Assembly: GCA_004124875.1 (NCBI GenBank)
Contig: SCKJ01000001.1
Coordinates: forward strand, 124,001 to 188,000
Reading direction: 5' to 3'
DNA from: Fidelibacterota bacterium
GTDB lineage: Bacteria > Fidelibacterota > Marinisomatia > SCGC-AAA003-L08 > TS1B11
Length of the DNA stretch: 64,000 nucleotides
Notes under the pieces: generated by a model
What the model saw: the letters and a program-made list of their open reading frames with translations, nothing else
The model's database searches: none
What the model was told of the DNA's origin: nothing
Made by a program: the position numbers and the translations under genes
Part shown: positions 8,882-17,862 of the stretch, in pieces
Numbering within the stretch: the first letter of the stretch is position 1
How the letters are laid out: each line of letters starts with the position of its first letter

Positions 8882-10048
8882 TTAATCGCCCACGTAAGTC
8901 ACCCGCCAAATCTTATGGTTGCCGTCATCACTCACCAGCAGGCTTCCATCGCGATCGACCAGCAGACTGACAGGCCGGCCCCACACAGTCTTTTCCGAGG
9001 GGGTGTCCCGCCAACCTTCGAGGAACGGCTCATAGTATCCCTTGGCTGAACCGTCGCTGTTAAACGGGAGGTAGACCACCTGGTAGCCGGTCCTGCGGCT
9101 GCGATTCCACGACCCGTGAAAAGTGACAAACGCGCCACCACGGAAGTGAGCGGGGAACCGGTCACCGGTATAGAAAGCAATGCCCAGCGCCGCCGAATGG
9201 GATTCAAACAACACCTCGGGAACCAGGGCCAAGGCCACCAGATCGGGCCGCTTGTGGGCGTAGCCGGGCATGGGGTTCCGGCCGATATAGCTGTAAGGCC
9301 AGCCGTAAAAGCCCCCCCGCTTCACGCTGGTGGCGTAGTCGGGCACCAGGTCATCCCCCATGCCGTCGCGCTCATTGACCACCGTCCAAAGGGCGCCGGT
9401 TGCCGGTTCGCGAGCCATCCCAACAGGATTGCGCAGTCCTGATGCAAATACCTCCACATTTCTGCCATCGATATCGCACCTGAGAATCACGGCGCGGCGC
9501 GGCGCGGCCTCGCCAATGTTGCTCCCGCTGCCAACGCTGATATAAAGCTTGCGCTCCTGCTCGTTGTAAAGCACGTCACGGGTCCAGTGTCCACGACCGG
9601 GCAGGTCGAGCAGCTTTTCGGGCCGGACAGCGCTGGTTGTCTGGCCCGGCGCGTATGGCAGACGCACCAGCGAGGTGGTATTGCCGATGTAGAGCCAACC
9701 CTCGATGAAAGCCAGACCGAAGGGGAGGTGAAGGTCCTCCACGTAGACCCAGTGCAGATCGAACACGCCATCACCGCTGGTATCCCGGTGCACCGATACG
9801 CGGTCTGCCCCCGGTTCGCTGAGGAACAGGTCGCCATTGGGAGCTAAAATCATGGCTCGGGGACGCTCCAGGTTCGCAGCCACCTCCCTGGCGATGAAAC
9901 CGTCCGGGAGTTGCAGCAGCGCGCCGTCAGGACGGGGCACCACTTTAGGCGGATTGCTGACAGACCGGGTTTCGTACGGGTCAGGCAGCTGCTCAGGCAA
10001 AATGTGCCGCCGGGGCCGATGGGCGTAAGGGTCGGATTGAGCCGTCAA
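8882..10048 (-). CDS. PQQ-dependent sugar (sorbosone) dehydrogenase-like beta-propeller protein
   Basis: 388 residues from the TTG start. Repeated propeller blades (APNGDLFLSEPGADRV, GLRNPVGMAREPATG, GWPYSYIG, GRPVSLLVDRDGSLLVSDDG) match the L-sorbosone/glucose dehydrogenase family, which oxidises sugars in the periplasm with PQQ. The open frame extends upstream past this TTG and adds MIPRRFLPRLFVSLVCAALT if a CTG at 10102 is the start; this gives a convincing signal peptide and a four-base overlap with the stop of yqgE. The annotated TTG would leave a protein without export signal. Dehydrogenase activity itself is inferred from the fold. Confidence 0.8.
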   Translation of the reverse strand: MTAQSDPYAHRPRRHILPEQLPDPYETRSVSNPPKVVPRPDGALLQLPDGFIAREVAANLERPRAMILAPNGDLFLSEPGADRVSVHRDTSGDGVFDLHWVYVEDLHLPFGLAFIEGWLYIGNTTSLVRLPYAPGQTTSAVRPEKLLDLPGRGHWTRDVLYNEQERKLYISVGSGSNIGEAAPRRAVILRCDIDGRNVEVFASGLRNPVGMAREPATGALWTVVNERDGMGDDLVPDYATSVKRGGFYGWPYSYIGRNPMPGYAHKRPDLVALALVPEVLFESHSAALGIAFYTGDRFPAHFRGGAFVTFHGSWNRSRRTGYQVVYLPFNSDGSAKGYYEPFLEGWRDTPSEKTVWGRPVSLLVDRDGSLLVSDDGNHKIWRVTYVGD

Positions 10049-10098
10049 CGCGGCGCAAACCAGGGAGACGAACAGGCGCGGGAGGAAGCGTCGCGGTA

Positions 10099-10656
10099 TC
10101 AGGCCATGCCGCCGAATCCACTAATCTCGGTGATTTCGATGCCGAATCTTTTTGCCGACGCATCCCACTTCAGATCATCGGGCTTGTTGAAGACAAACTC
10201 GAGCGTGGCTTCCATCACGAGCCAGTCTCCGTTGGCTAATTCCCGTTCGATCTGGCCTGCGCCCCATCCGGCATAGCCGAGCGAAAATCGAAACTGGTCC
10301 GGGCCATTACCCTGCTGAATATCCTCCAGTATTTCACGGCTGGTGGAAAGGGCGATGTCGCTGGACAACCGGTTGGAGGACGGCTGCTCATACTCCGTGG
10401 AATGCAGCACAAAGCCGAGGCCGGGCTGAACGGGTCCACCGTAATAGATGTCTGAAAATTGATCGGGAGGACCGTCGCCATCCAATTCGAGAGCATTAAG
10501 AACCAGCGTAATCTTGGTGGTATCCATGGGCCGGTTGACGATCAGACCCATAGCGCCTTGGGGTGAATGTTCACACATGTAAATCACCGCTTTGTTGAAA
10601 GGCTCATCGGCAAGATGCGGCATCGCAATGAGAAGGTGGTTTTGTAGAGAATCCAT
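10099..10656 (-). CDS. YqgE/AlgH family protein
   Basis: 185 residues. Starts with LQNHLLIAMPHLADEPFNKAVIYMCEHSPQGAMGLIVNRP, of which the pattern PxLxDxxFxxxVxYxCEHxxxGAMGLxxNRP is the family signature. YYGGPVQ and the conserved LGYAGWGAGQIERE also match. The family is cytoplasmic and widespread, but its biochemical role is not settled. It is preceded after 15 bases by a tiny membrane-peptide gene and followed by the propeller gene, with which it probably overlaps. Confidence 0.92.
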   Translation of the reverse strand: MDSLQNHLLIAMPHLADEPFNKAVIYMCEHSPQGAMGLIVNRPMDTTKITLVLNALELDGDGPPDQFSDIYYGGPVQPGLGFVLHSTEYEQPSSNRLSSDIALSTSREILEDIQQGNGPDQFRFSLGYAGWGAGQIERELANGDWLVMEATLEFVFNKPDDLKWDASAKRFGIEITEISGFGGMA

Positions 10657-10671
10657 TTTGTCAGGCTGATC

Positions 10672-10788
10672 CTAAAAAGCAATCCAAACACGGGACATTC
10701 CAGGCCCAAAGCGACCGGCTAAAGATACAAACCACAGTGCGGTCAGGAATAGAAAAATGGCGAAAAATAAAGACGCACCGTTCAGCAT
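10672..10788 (-). CDS. Possible 38-residue single-span membrane peptide
   Basis: ATG at 10788, stop at 10672. The product starts MLNGASLFFAIFLFLTALWF and consists of one hydrophobic helix followed by a short tail with an Arg and Gly-Pro. It lies 15 bases upstream of yqgE in the same direction. A -35 TTGGCA and -10 TATGAT lie just upstream, which would make a nearly leaderless transcript. A longer in-frame start at 11007 exists but its extra part is arginine-rich with no protein-like pattern. Support is position and hydrophobicity only. Confidence 0.35.
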   Translation of the reverse strand: MLNGASLFFAIFLFLTALWFVSLAGRFGPGMSRVWIAF

Positions 10789-10803
10789 TTGATTGTATAA
10801 TAC

Positions 10804-10834
10804 ATCATAATGAAGAATAACTTTTTTTTGCCAA
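10804..10834 (-). promoter_or_regulatory. Candidate promoter for the small peptide gene and yqgE
   Basis: On the minus strand TTGGCA (10829-10834) and TATGAT (10804-10809) are separated by 19 bases, slightly longer than ideal. The stretch is AT-rich compared with the surroundings and lies just upstream of the first gene of the yqgE cluster. Confidence 0.35.
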
Positions 10835-10954
10835 ATATCGGACTTGAGCGCTGCCGGGCGCTGGTCATTGTGAAGTCCCATCGTGGGATGGAGCCTGTCC
10901 TGAGCGGAGAGAATGGGCTCGCGAAGACTTCCCGCGGCCATTCGGCGGGCCGAT

Positions 10955-10983
10955 TTGACTGGCCGGGGCAATAATCGGACAAT
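10955..10983 (+). promoter_or_regulatory. Candidate promoter for the methyltransferase gene
   Basis: TTGACT (10955-10960), a 17-base spacer and GACAAT (10978-10983). The predicted transcript would begin about 16 bases before the ATG at 11006, where no Shine-Dalgarno sequence is visible. Confidence 0.35.
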
Positions 10984-11005
10984 ATCTTTAGACCTTTGCA
11001 TTACC

Positions 11006-11920
11006 ATGTTTCAACTTAAGCATATTCTGGCCGAATGTTCTGTTGCGCTTCTCGATGGCGCCGTCGGCACTGAGCTCGCCCGCCGTGGCGTGTCTACCGC
11101 ATTGCCGCTGTGGTCTGCTGCCGCCCTTGAGTTCCATCCTGATACCGTGCTGCAAATTCACCGCGACTATGTCGACGCCGGCGCCCAAATTATCATCGCC
11201 AACAGCTTCCGCACGACGACCTTCTCCTATACTGAGGCCGGCATGGAGGCGTCCAGCGCCCGCGGCAAGGCCCGCAAGATGACCCATCGGGCGGTCGATC
11301 TGGCCCGGCAGGCCGTGAGGGGCAAGCCGGCATGGGTGGCAGGATCCATGGCCCCTGTGGCCGATTGCTACACCCCTGGCGATTATCCCGGCAGGGAGAT
11401 GGCCGCGCGCATCTATGGGGAGCTGGCCGGCGATCTGGCCGACGCCGGGGTCGATCTGCTTCTGCTGGAAACGCAGATCACCCTGGAAGAGATAGAGGTC
11501 GCGCTGGAGGCTGCCATCCCCACCGGCCTACCTTTGGTGGCATCGTTTCTTGCCGACGCAGGGATGCGCCTGCTGGGCGGCGCGCCGCTGGCTGAAGCCT
11601 TTGAATTGGCGGAATCGGCCGGAGCTGAAGGGGTGCTGGTAAACTGTGTTACGCTGGATACCGCTGACGCCATTGCGCCACAGTTGAGGAGACTCACCGG
11701 ATTGCCCTTTGGCATCTACGCCAATGCCGGAGTCTCATTTCCGGAAAAGGGCGGCTCCATTGATCAAATGCATTCCGATAAAAGATTTGCCCGGTCGGTT
11801 GCGCGCTGGATTGAAAACGGCGCCAGCCTGGTTGGCGGTTGCTGCGGCACCACGCCCGGGACCATCGCCGCCGTGCATGCGGCGCTCAGCCGCCTTGATC
11901 TGCGTCCACAAAGGGTGTAA
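11006..11920 (+). CDS. Homocysteine S-methyltransferase family protein
   Basis: 304 residues from ATG 11006; an upstream in-frame start at 10913 adds 31 residues without family similarity and is rejected. The barrel begins with ALLDGAVGTELARRG, and zinc-binding cysteines are found in VNC near 210 and GGCCGT near 280, the arrangement of MmuM, BHMT and the MetH N-terminal domain. It would transfer a methyl group (from S-methylmethionine or betaine) to homocysteine in the cytoplasm; the donor is unclear. There is no cobalamin domain. The marR-mutY-plsC genes follow on the same strand after 9 bases. Confidence 0.85.
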   Translation: MFQLKHILAECSVALLDGAVGTELARRGVSTALPLWSAAALEFHPDTVLQIHRDYVDAGAQIIIANSFRTTTFSYTEAGMEASSARGKARKMTHRAVDLARQAVRGKPAWVAGSMAPVADCYTPGDYPGREMAARIYGELAGDLADAGVDLLLLETQITLEEIEVALEAAIPTGLPLVASFLADAGMRLLGGAPLAEAFELAESAGAEGVLVNCVTLDTADAIAPQLRRLTGLPFGIYANAGVSFPEKGGSIDQMHSDKRFARSVARWIENGASLVGGCCGTTPGTIAAVHAALSRLDLRPQRV

Positions 11921-11929
11921 TATACAACT

Positions 11930-12346
11930 ATGCGAGTAACCGAAGTGATTCGTGATCTTGCTTGCCACTTGCAGGCATTTATTCGCACTTTGGCTGGTGA
12001 ACGAAATTTATCCCCGACGCAGGCACAGGTGCTGTTCACCGTTACGGCCGATGGCATATCCATGTCTGACCTGGCCCGGCGACTGGGTCTCGACCCCAGT
12101 ACCATGAGCCGCATCGTCGCCATGATGGTCTCCAAAGGATGGCTGGAGCAAACCCCCAGTGCCGATGACCGGCGGGTAACCCTGGTGGCCCTCTCGGCAG
12201 ATGGCGCCGATCTTCATGGTCAGCTCGAGCACGATCTCCAGCTGCGGTTGGACGACGCGCTGGGCGATATGGACAGCGATGACCTGGAAAATTTGAAGCG
12301 GCCTCTGGAAGACCTGGCCTGGCGATTGATTAAAGCTCGCGGATGA
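11930..12346 (+). CDS. MarR-family transcriptional regulator
   Basis: 138 residues. Winged-helix DNA-binding region with SMSDLARRLGLDPSTMSRIVAMM as recognition helix region near residues 44-66 and the wing segment SADDRRVTLVALSADG near 76-91, both typical for MarR dimers. Long helices on either side form the dimer interface. Ligand and targets are unknown. Its stop overlaps the start of mutY by four bases (ATGA), so it is in an operon with mutY and plsC. Confidence 0.9.
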   Translation: MRVTEVIRDLACHLQAFIRTLAGERNLSPTQAQVLFTVTADGISMSDLARRLGLDPSTMSRIVAMMVSKGWLEQTPSADDRRVTLVALSADGADLHGQLEHDLQLRLDDALGDMDSDDLENLKRPLEDLAWRLIKARG

Positions 12347-13434
12347 AATCTCCCCTCCCACCGCAGTTTCCCCGCGATCTCCTGCGCTGGTACGATGGCC
12401 ACCGTCGCGCGCTGCCGTGGCGTCGCCTGGGCGAACCCTACCCGGTCTGGCTGTCTGAAGTGATGCTGCAGCAGACACAGGTGAGCACGGTAGAACCCTA
12501 TTTCAAACGCTGGCTTGACCGTTTTCCGGCAGTTGTGGATGTGGCCCGCGCCACCAGTGATGAAGTGTTAAAAATGTGGGAGGGCCTGGGCTACTATTCG
12601 CGTGCCCGAAAATTCCACCAGGCATGCCAGATCATTGCCGATCAATATGGCGGCACGATCCCGGACGACCCTGCCAAATTCCGCGCGCTGCCAGGGGTGG
12701 GTCCCTACACCTTCGCTGCGGTGCGCAGCATCTGCTACGGAGATCCTCTGCCCGCGGTAGACGGCAATCTGAAAAGGGTCACATCCCGGCTGCTGTGCCT
12801 CCAGGCAACCGGCACGGCTCTGGCGGCAGAGTGCGAGCAGGCGCTGGCTGACGTGATACCGGCGGACCGTCCCGGCGATTTTAATCAGGCCATGATGGAC
12901 CTGGGCGCCACTATTTGTAGCACATCATCGCCGCAATGCCCTACTTGCCCGGTGGCGCAGCACTGTCAGGCTCGAGCGAATAACACCGTGGGCCAGTACC
13001 CTTTGCGAGCTGCCGTGCGAAAGCGGCCGCATTACGATGTTGCCGTAGGACTGATCTGGCGAGGGGACCGCCTCCTGATCGGGCGGCGTCCTGAAAAAGG
13101 TCTGCTTGGTGGATTATGGGAGTTTCCCGGCGGCAAAGTGGAGCCGGGCGAGACCGCCGAGGAGGCCGTCCACCGCGAGATATTGGAGGAGGTGGGGCTT
13201 GACGTCACCGTTGACACCCACATTGGCTCCATTGAGCACGGCTATACCCATTTTGCCATTACGATGCAGGCCTTTCATTGCAGCTGGATCGAGGGCGAGG
13301 CCCAAAATATCGGCTGCACGGCTACCCAGTGGATTCGATTTGACGAGCTGCAGAACTATGCCTTTCCCGGGGCCAACCGGAAACTGCTGCCGCTGATAGA
13401 ACTTCCCGCCTCTAAACCTCAATTAGGTGCATAA
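12343..13434 (+). CDS. mutY: A/G-specific adenine glycosylase with intact Nudix box
   Basis: 363 residues. Removes adenine mispaired with 8-oxoguanine. The catalytic Glu lies in WLSEVMLQQTQV, the helix-hairpin-helix in LPGVGPYTF followed by the VDGNLKR aspartate, and the [4Fe-4S] cluster ligands follow the C-x6-C-x2-C-x5-C spacing near residues 188-204. The C-terminal domain is MutT-like as usual for MutY, but here the Nudix box is complete (G-x5-E-x7-REILEEVGL), whereas MutY proteins normally have a degenerate one. It overlaps marR by 4 and plsC by 1 base. Confidence 0.95.
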   Translation: MKSPLPPQFPRDLLRWYDGHRRALPWRRLGEPYPVWLSEVMLQQTQVSTVEPYFKRWLDRFPAVVDVARATSDEVLKMWEGLGYYSRARKFHQACQIIADQYGGTIPDDPAKFRALPGVGPYTFAAVRSICYGDPLPAVDGNLKRVTSRLLCLQATGTALAAECEQALADVIPADRPGDFNQAMMDLGATICSTSSPQCPTCPVAQHCQARANNTVGQYPLRAAVRKRPHYDVAVGLIWRGDRLLIGRRPEKGLLGGLWEFPGGKVEPGETAEEAVHREILEEVGLDVTVDTHIGSIEHGYTHFAITMQAFHCSWIEGEAQNIGCTATQWIRFDELQNYAFPGANRKLLPLIELPASKPQLGA

Positions 13435-14141
13435 TGCAAGTAATAGTCTCTCTCTTCTACTACACTCGCGGTTTGCTGGTTTTTTTGGCGGCCGGTTTGC
13501 TGATCATACCCTTTCTACTGTTCGAGCGCTTCCGGTTTTCCGTCGCCAGCCTATTTAGCCGCTTGGTGCTGTGGGCGCTGGGGTGCCGGCTGATCAAGGA
13601 GGGCGATTTCCCCGATGACCGCAGCTACATCATCATGGCCAACCATTCCACTTTTGCCGATCCGCTGATTATTATTTCTAATCTCCGGGGGCGATTCACC
13701 GGTCTCATTGCCGAAAGCCAAACCCACTACCCCCTGTGGGGCTCGCTGACCAGACTGTTTAAAGCGATCCCCATCAAGCGGCGCGATGCTGCGGCCGCGA
13801 GGCAGGCCATCAAAACAGCCGAGGAGCGGTTGGCGGAAGGCTATCACGTGGTGATCCTCCCTGAGGGTACCCGAACGCTGACAGGAAAAATAGGGCCGCT
13901 CAAAAAAGGGGGTTTCCACATGGCCATGAATAGTGGAGCCCCCATTCTCCCCCTTGGCATTGAAGGTGGGTTTGCCTTCAAATCAAAACTGTCGTGGATG
14001 CTGCGCCCGGGACCGTTGCGGCTTCGTTTCGGCAGCCCCTTGGAGCCGGAAGCCTACGAGAAAATGTCCCTGGAGGAGGTCATGGAGGAAATCAGGCAAC
14101 GCCTGCAGTTGTTATCGGGGGAGCAGGTAGAGCAATCTTGA
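13434..14141 (+). CDS. plsC: 1-acyl-sn-glycerol-3-phosphate acyltransferase (PlsC family)
   Basis: 235 residues. An N-terminal membrane segment (about 5-30) is followed by the acyltransferase motif NHSTFADP (HX4D) near 63, the substrate-binding PEGTRT segment near 143 and the PILPLGIEG motif near 164. It makes phosphatidic acid at the inner face of the cytoplasmic membrane. It overlaps the last base of mutY. The remaining 115 bases to the convergent DUF5916 gene contain no recognisable feature. Confidence 0.85.
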   Translation: MQVIVSLFYYTRGLLVFLAAGLLIIPFLLFERFRFSVASLFSRLVLWALGCRLIKEGDFPDDRSYIIMANHSTFADPLIIISNLRGRFTGLIAESQTHYPLWGSLTRLFKAIPIKRRDAAAARQAIKTAEERLAEGYHVVILPEGTRTLTGKIGPLKKGGFHMAMNSGAPILPLGIEGGFAFKSKLSWMLRPGPLRLRFGSPLEPEAYEKMSLEEVMEEIRQRLQLLSGEQVEQS

Positions 14142-14256
14142 GAACGGCCTAAAATGACACCCGCGCCAGCCACAGTGGCGGCGCGAGCATCGGGGGCTAT
14201 TCATAGAGCTCTGGCCTTGGCCTGCCACTTCGAGCGGCGGGGCGGCAGATCCGCAG

Positions 14257-17013
14257 CTAGATGTTGAGCAGATAACTGGCCTTCACCAGGAAGATGTTTT
14301 CTCCGGTAAGGCCAAACAGATTCTGCAAATCCTGGGTCCCCGAAAATGTGCCGTCCTCAATGAATTCACTCATATTCCGCGACCATACAAAATAGAGACT
14401 GGAGCCCGTGATGTATTCCCAGCGGATAACAAGGTTTGAGTTGAACTGCTTGTAATTGAAGTTACGCGAGCCCCAGTAGTTATCCATATCGACATTAGCA
14501 ACACCATCCCCGTCGAGATCATAGATACCCGGCGCCTCCAACCCATCTATCATCATCGGAGTCAGAATCGTGTACCTGTCGACGAAACTCTCCGACAAAG
14601 CCTGGTCCAGATTGAGCAGCTTGTCATTGCTGTAGGTGCCGGCGGTGACAAAGGGAGCGCCGTAAAACTGGATACTGAGTGTGGGCGTGAGCGTATAGTC
14701 AATGCGCAGCGTGGTAGAAAGCGTGTTTTGCGTCCGGGTGGAGAGGATGTAATGCTCTGCTCCCGTCTGCAGGTCAACGGTTGGGCCATACCCATTCCAG
14801 TTGCCTACGGAGTTCGTAAATTTATTGAATCCGCCGGAAAACCGGAAAGTGAAGTTCTGCGTGGGCCGCCAGGTGACGCCGGGAAAGAAGCCCAGCCCCT
14901 TAGAGCCGGACTCCGGCTCGCCGCCGCTCCAGCCGTTGGCCTGCATGGAGAATTTTTTCCGGCTGTCGCTCTCCAGATAGAACCCAAGGTTGCCACGGTG
15001 GTCTGATTTAACGGCCGGACCGCCCCACAAAACCGAAGTGCGCTTGGAGGGTAGATTAAAGTTAAGTCCGGCGCCCAACGACCAGTAGTTGGTCAAGGTC
15101 ATATTGCCATTGACGTTACCGCCCAGGCTGACCAAATCTTCAAGACCCGCAAAGGTATACCCTGTCCAGCCGTTAAAGTTTAACCGCCACCGCAAAATTT
15201 TCTCGCCCTTGCTGTTTTGCCGATACTGTGCCCAGATAAACTGCATGTGGTTGTCCACGCTTCTGTTGAAACCGATATCGTTGGCGTCAAATCCGGGTGA
15301 ATAGGATAGGTTTCCGGCGGCCCAGATTATGTGTTCACCTTTAATCTTACTCAGCACCGCTTTCACATATACGCCGCTGAGGCTGGTGAGCGAGCTGTCG
15401 ATAGTGAGATGACCGGCATCAGGCCGCTGGTAATAACGGTTGGGATGTTCCTGAGCCAGCAGAATGACATCCGTGGTCCCGCTGATCCGCGTTCCGGCCA
15501 CGGCAGTCGACAGTTCATACGTGTCATCTGCGAAACGGTGGCGGAAGTCGATGCCACCAGTCAGCGCACTTCTGCGCAGATAGACGTTCATCAAATCGGT
15601 ATCCTGTTGGGCCTCGCCGAACAGGGCATTGCCTCTGGCACCGTCAAGATCCCGGTAAACCGAGGTGATGATCGCCCCCAGGGAGGTGCGGCCTTCATTG
15701 AGGTCGCGCTGGATACGGGTCACCAGATAGTTGGTTAAGGGCTCAATCACGTACGTCTCTGTCTCCCGGTCGCTGTATTTGATACTGGCCTGCTCACGAT
15801 GGCCCACCGCTTCCAGGATGCCAATGGACCAGCCGTTGGCGGTTTTGCCGGTCAGCTTGGCCGCGCCCAGAATCGTCGTCGCATTCGGCCGGTCAATTTC
15901 GTAGGAGATGGATGCATCATCGATGGCATCGCCGTCAACACCTTCGACCCCATCAAAATGGGGCCGGCGACCTATTCGCCGGGGGTAAAACAGGGTGGTG
16001 CTGCTGTTGTCGCCATCGCCCACGCCAAGACCAAATGAATAGATATTGCTGCCCTCGACAAAGAAGGGACGTCTTTCGGAGAAGAATGATTCAAATGCCG
16101 ACAGATTGAGCTCGGCGGGGTCAGCCTCGACCTGCCCAAAATCGGGATTGATGGTGATATCCAGAGTCAGATTGTTGGTGACCCCAATTTTTAAATCGAC
16201 GCCTAGATTCTGCCCAAGGTTGTAGGCGTTGGGGTGCAACGCCGTCTTATAGTTGTCCGAAGCGGCATACTGACTGGTGCTGTAGGGAGAGATATAAATC
16301 TGGCGCTGCCGGGGAATATTCGTCAAGTCGGTCAGACGGCCATAGTGCCGTACCCAGCCCCCTTCGTCTTTCGACCAGTAGGTCCAGTAATTGTCTTCAT
16401 TTTTCCGGGAAATATGGCGGTACACCTGCAGACCCCAATCTTGGCGGGCCGCACTGGAGAAACGCAGTTCCCGCAACGGGATCCTGAATTCCGCCGACCA
16501 GCCTTCAGGGGTGAGCGCCGCCTGGCCTTCCCAAATGGCATCCCAATTCACATCCATATTATCGTCATCGTACCGGCGAATATCCCGCTTGACTCCCTGC
16601 GGGTTCAGCCAGAATTCAAAGGCGGTGCGATGGTCGTCATAACTGTCGAAAGAAATATTCACCCAATCGCTGGGGGTCCGCTCATCGCGTCGTGAAAGGA
16701 TCGATAAAATGCTGTCAGGCTGTGAGTCGTGCGCCACGATCCCCACGTAAATATATTCATCATCATACAACACGGAAAATTCGGTGTGCTCGGAGGGCGC
16801 CTCCCCCAACATCGGATTTCGCTGCACGAAATTGGACATATGCGCTGCGGCGCTCCAAGCAGCCTCCTCCATAATCCCATCGATTATAATTGTAGCGGCT
16901 GACAATCTCGAGGCGGAGATTGACCGTGGCAGTTCCAGTTCCGCACGTTCCAGTTTTGCGGCGGAAACTATAGACAGCCCTCCCATGAGGAGCATGCTGA
17001 TCGCATATTTCAT
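14257..17013 (-). CDS. DUF5916 protein: CBM9-like domain plus outer-membrane beta-barrel
   Basis: 918 residues. A signal peptide (about 1-18) is followed by a carbohydrate-binding family 9-like domain (about 40-230) with the DGIMEEAAWSAA and EFRIPLRELRFS segments, and then a long barrel region rich in alternating aromatic and polar residues. The VEADPAELNLSAFESFFSER stretch at the junction is the hallmark of DUF5916 proteins, and ERRPFFVEGSNIY follows it. The C-terminus (YLLNI) can form a last strand. Members are common in FCB and Gemmatimonadota bacteria; their transport role is unknown. Its neighbours, TonB and ExbBD genes, are on the same strand but separated by 209 bases. Confidence 0.85.
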   Translation of the reverse strand: MKYAISMLLMGGLSIVSAAKLERAELELPRSISASRLSAATIIIDGIMEEAAWSAAAHMSNFVQRNPMLGEAPSEHTEFSVLYDDEYIYVGIVAHDSQPDSILSILSRRDERTPSDWVNISFDSYDDHRTAFEFWLNPQGVKRDIRRYDDDNMDVNWDAIWEGQAALTPEGWSAEFRIPLRELRFSSAARQDWGLQVYRHISRKNEDNYWTYWSKDEGGWVRHYGRLTDLTNIPRQRQIYISPYSTSQYAASDNYKTALHPNAYNLGQNLGVDLKIGVTNNLTLDITINPDFGQVEADPAELNLSAFESFFSERRPFFVEGSNIYSFGLGVGDGDNSSTTLFYPRRIGRRPHFDGVEGVDGDAIDDASISYEIDRPNATTILGAAKLTGKTANGWSIGILEAVGHREQASIKYSDRETETYVIEPLTNYLVTRIQRDLNEGRTSLGAIITSVYRDLDGARGNALFGEAQQDTDLMNVYLRRSALTGGIDFRHRFADDTYELSTAVAGTRISGTTDVILLAQEHPNRYYQRPDAGHLTIDSSLTSLSGVYVKAVLSKIKGEHIIWAAGNLSYSPGFDANDIGFNRSVDNHMQFIWAQYRQNSKGEKILRWRLNFNGWTGYTFAGLEDLVSLGGNVNGNMTLTNYWSLGAGLNFNLPSKRTSVLWGGPAVKSDHRGNLGFYLESDSRKKFSMQANGWSGGEPESGSKGLGFFPGVTWRPTQNFTFRFSGGFNKFTNSVGNWNGYGPTVDLQTGAEHYILSTRTQNTLSTTLRIDYTLTPTLSIQFYGAPFVTAGTYSNDKLLNLDQALSESFVDRYTILTPMMIDGLEAPGIYDLDGDGVANVDMDNYWGSRNFNYKQFNSNLVIRWEYITGSSLYFVWSRNMSEFIEDGTFSGTQDLQNLFGLTGENIFLVKASYLLNI

Positions 17014-17174
17014 AGCCCTGCTTCCTTCAACTTATTTTCTCAGAGGTTTCCGCCCTGTACAAGTCAGACGGCGCCCCCCGAAAAAAGGTTGTCAGTTATT
17101 TGCTAAATAGCCGTCTGGGGCCAGCAGGCAGGATGGGAATTTTCGCAGGCAGGGTAAAACGCGAAGAGGGTGAC

Positions 17175-17200
17175 AAAAAAGCCGCTGGAAGCGCCCTTTT
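17175..17200 (-). terminator. Weak intrinsic terminator downstream of tonB
   Basis: On the minus strand an A-run and GGGCGCT-TCC-AGCGGC imperfect hairpin is followed by six T, beginning 22 bases after the tonB stop. Confidence 0.35.
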
Positions 17201-17222
17201 CTAACGGTGATGCCGGTGTTGG

Positions 17223-17861
17223 CTAGTTGGCCAATCTGAAGTTGATGGGTATGGCGATCCACACACCAACGGCCCTGTCACGTTGTTTCGCCGGGTGAAA
17301 CCGCGTTCGCCTGATGGCATCCATGGCCGCCTCATCCAGGCCTGTGTTGGGCATCCCTTTCAGCACAACCGTTTCGGTAACCCGGCCCTTGTCATCGATG
17401 AAGGCCTGAATCGTTACGATTCCTTCAATGCCTGCTTCCTGGGCAATCTCAGGATAGCGGACATTCTTTTGAATAGTACTGTAGCCACCAATGGGCAGGG
17501 GTGGCTCATCGTAAGGAATAAACCTGATAGCAGGTCCCGCATCAGGCGGCGGCGGCGGGGCCTCCCAGTCAAAATCGTCCAGGTCCGTTTCGTCAATGGT
17601 AATGTCCTCCGCCAAGTCTTCATCTTCGGATTCGACGGGAATGGACGGCCGCGAGGGTGGCGGCGGTATTTCGAACTGCTGGGTTGGCGGAATGTCGAAG
17701 GTCTCCACCACCTCTTCGATTTTGGAGGCGGACCGCCCAGCTTCCCCCAGGAACCGGGGAAAGAAATAGAAAATGACGACCACTGCTCCCAAAACTCCAA
17801 TGAGTGTGTAACGAACCCGCATGGGATAAGTCTTCATCAGTTCGTCGCTATGAATAGCCAT
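17223..17861 (-). CDS. tonB: Energy transducer TonB
   Basis: 212 residues. One N-terminal membrane helix (about 18-36), a proline- and acid-rich periplasmic spacer (IPPPPSRPSIP, an acidic stretch, then APPPPPDAGP) and a C-terminal TonB domain with YPEIAQEAGIEGIVTIQAFI and the terminal AIPINFRL strand. It carries proton-motive energy from ExbB/ExbD to outer-membrane receptors such as the one at 57188. It starts 1 base after the preceding exbD, so it is the last gene of an exbB-exbD-exbD-tonB operon. Confidence 0.92.
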   Translation of the reverse strand: MAIHSDELMKTYPMRVRYTLIGVLGAVVVIFYFFPRFLGEAGRSASKIEEVVETFDIPPTQQFEIPPPPSRPSIPVESEDEDLAEDITIDETDLDDFDWEAPPPPPDAGPAIRFIPYDEPPLPIGGYSTIQKNVRYPEIAQEAGIEGIVTIQAFIDDKGRVTETVVLKGMPNTGLDEAAMDAIRRTRFHPAKQRDRAVGVWIAIPINFRLAN

Positions 17862-17862
17862 C

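Noticed and set aside
10672-11007. 111-codon form of the small gene ahead of yqgE
   Set aside because: The extra N-terminal part is arginine-rich and overlaps the promoter region; only the 38-residue part looks like a protein.
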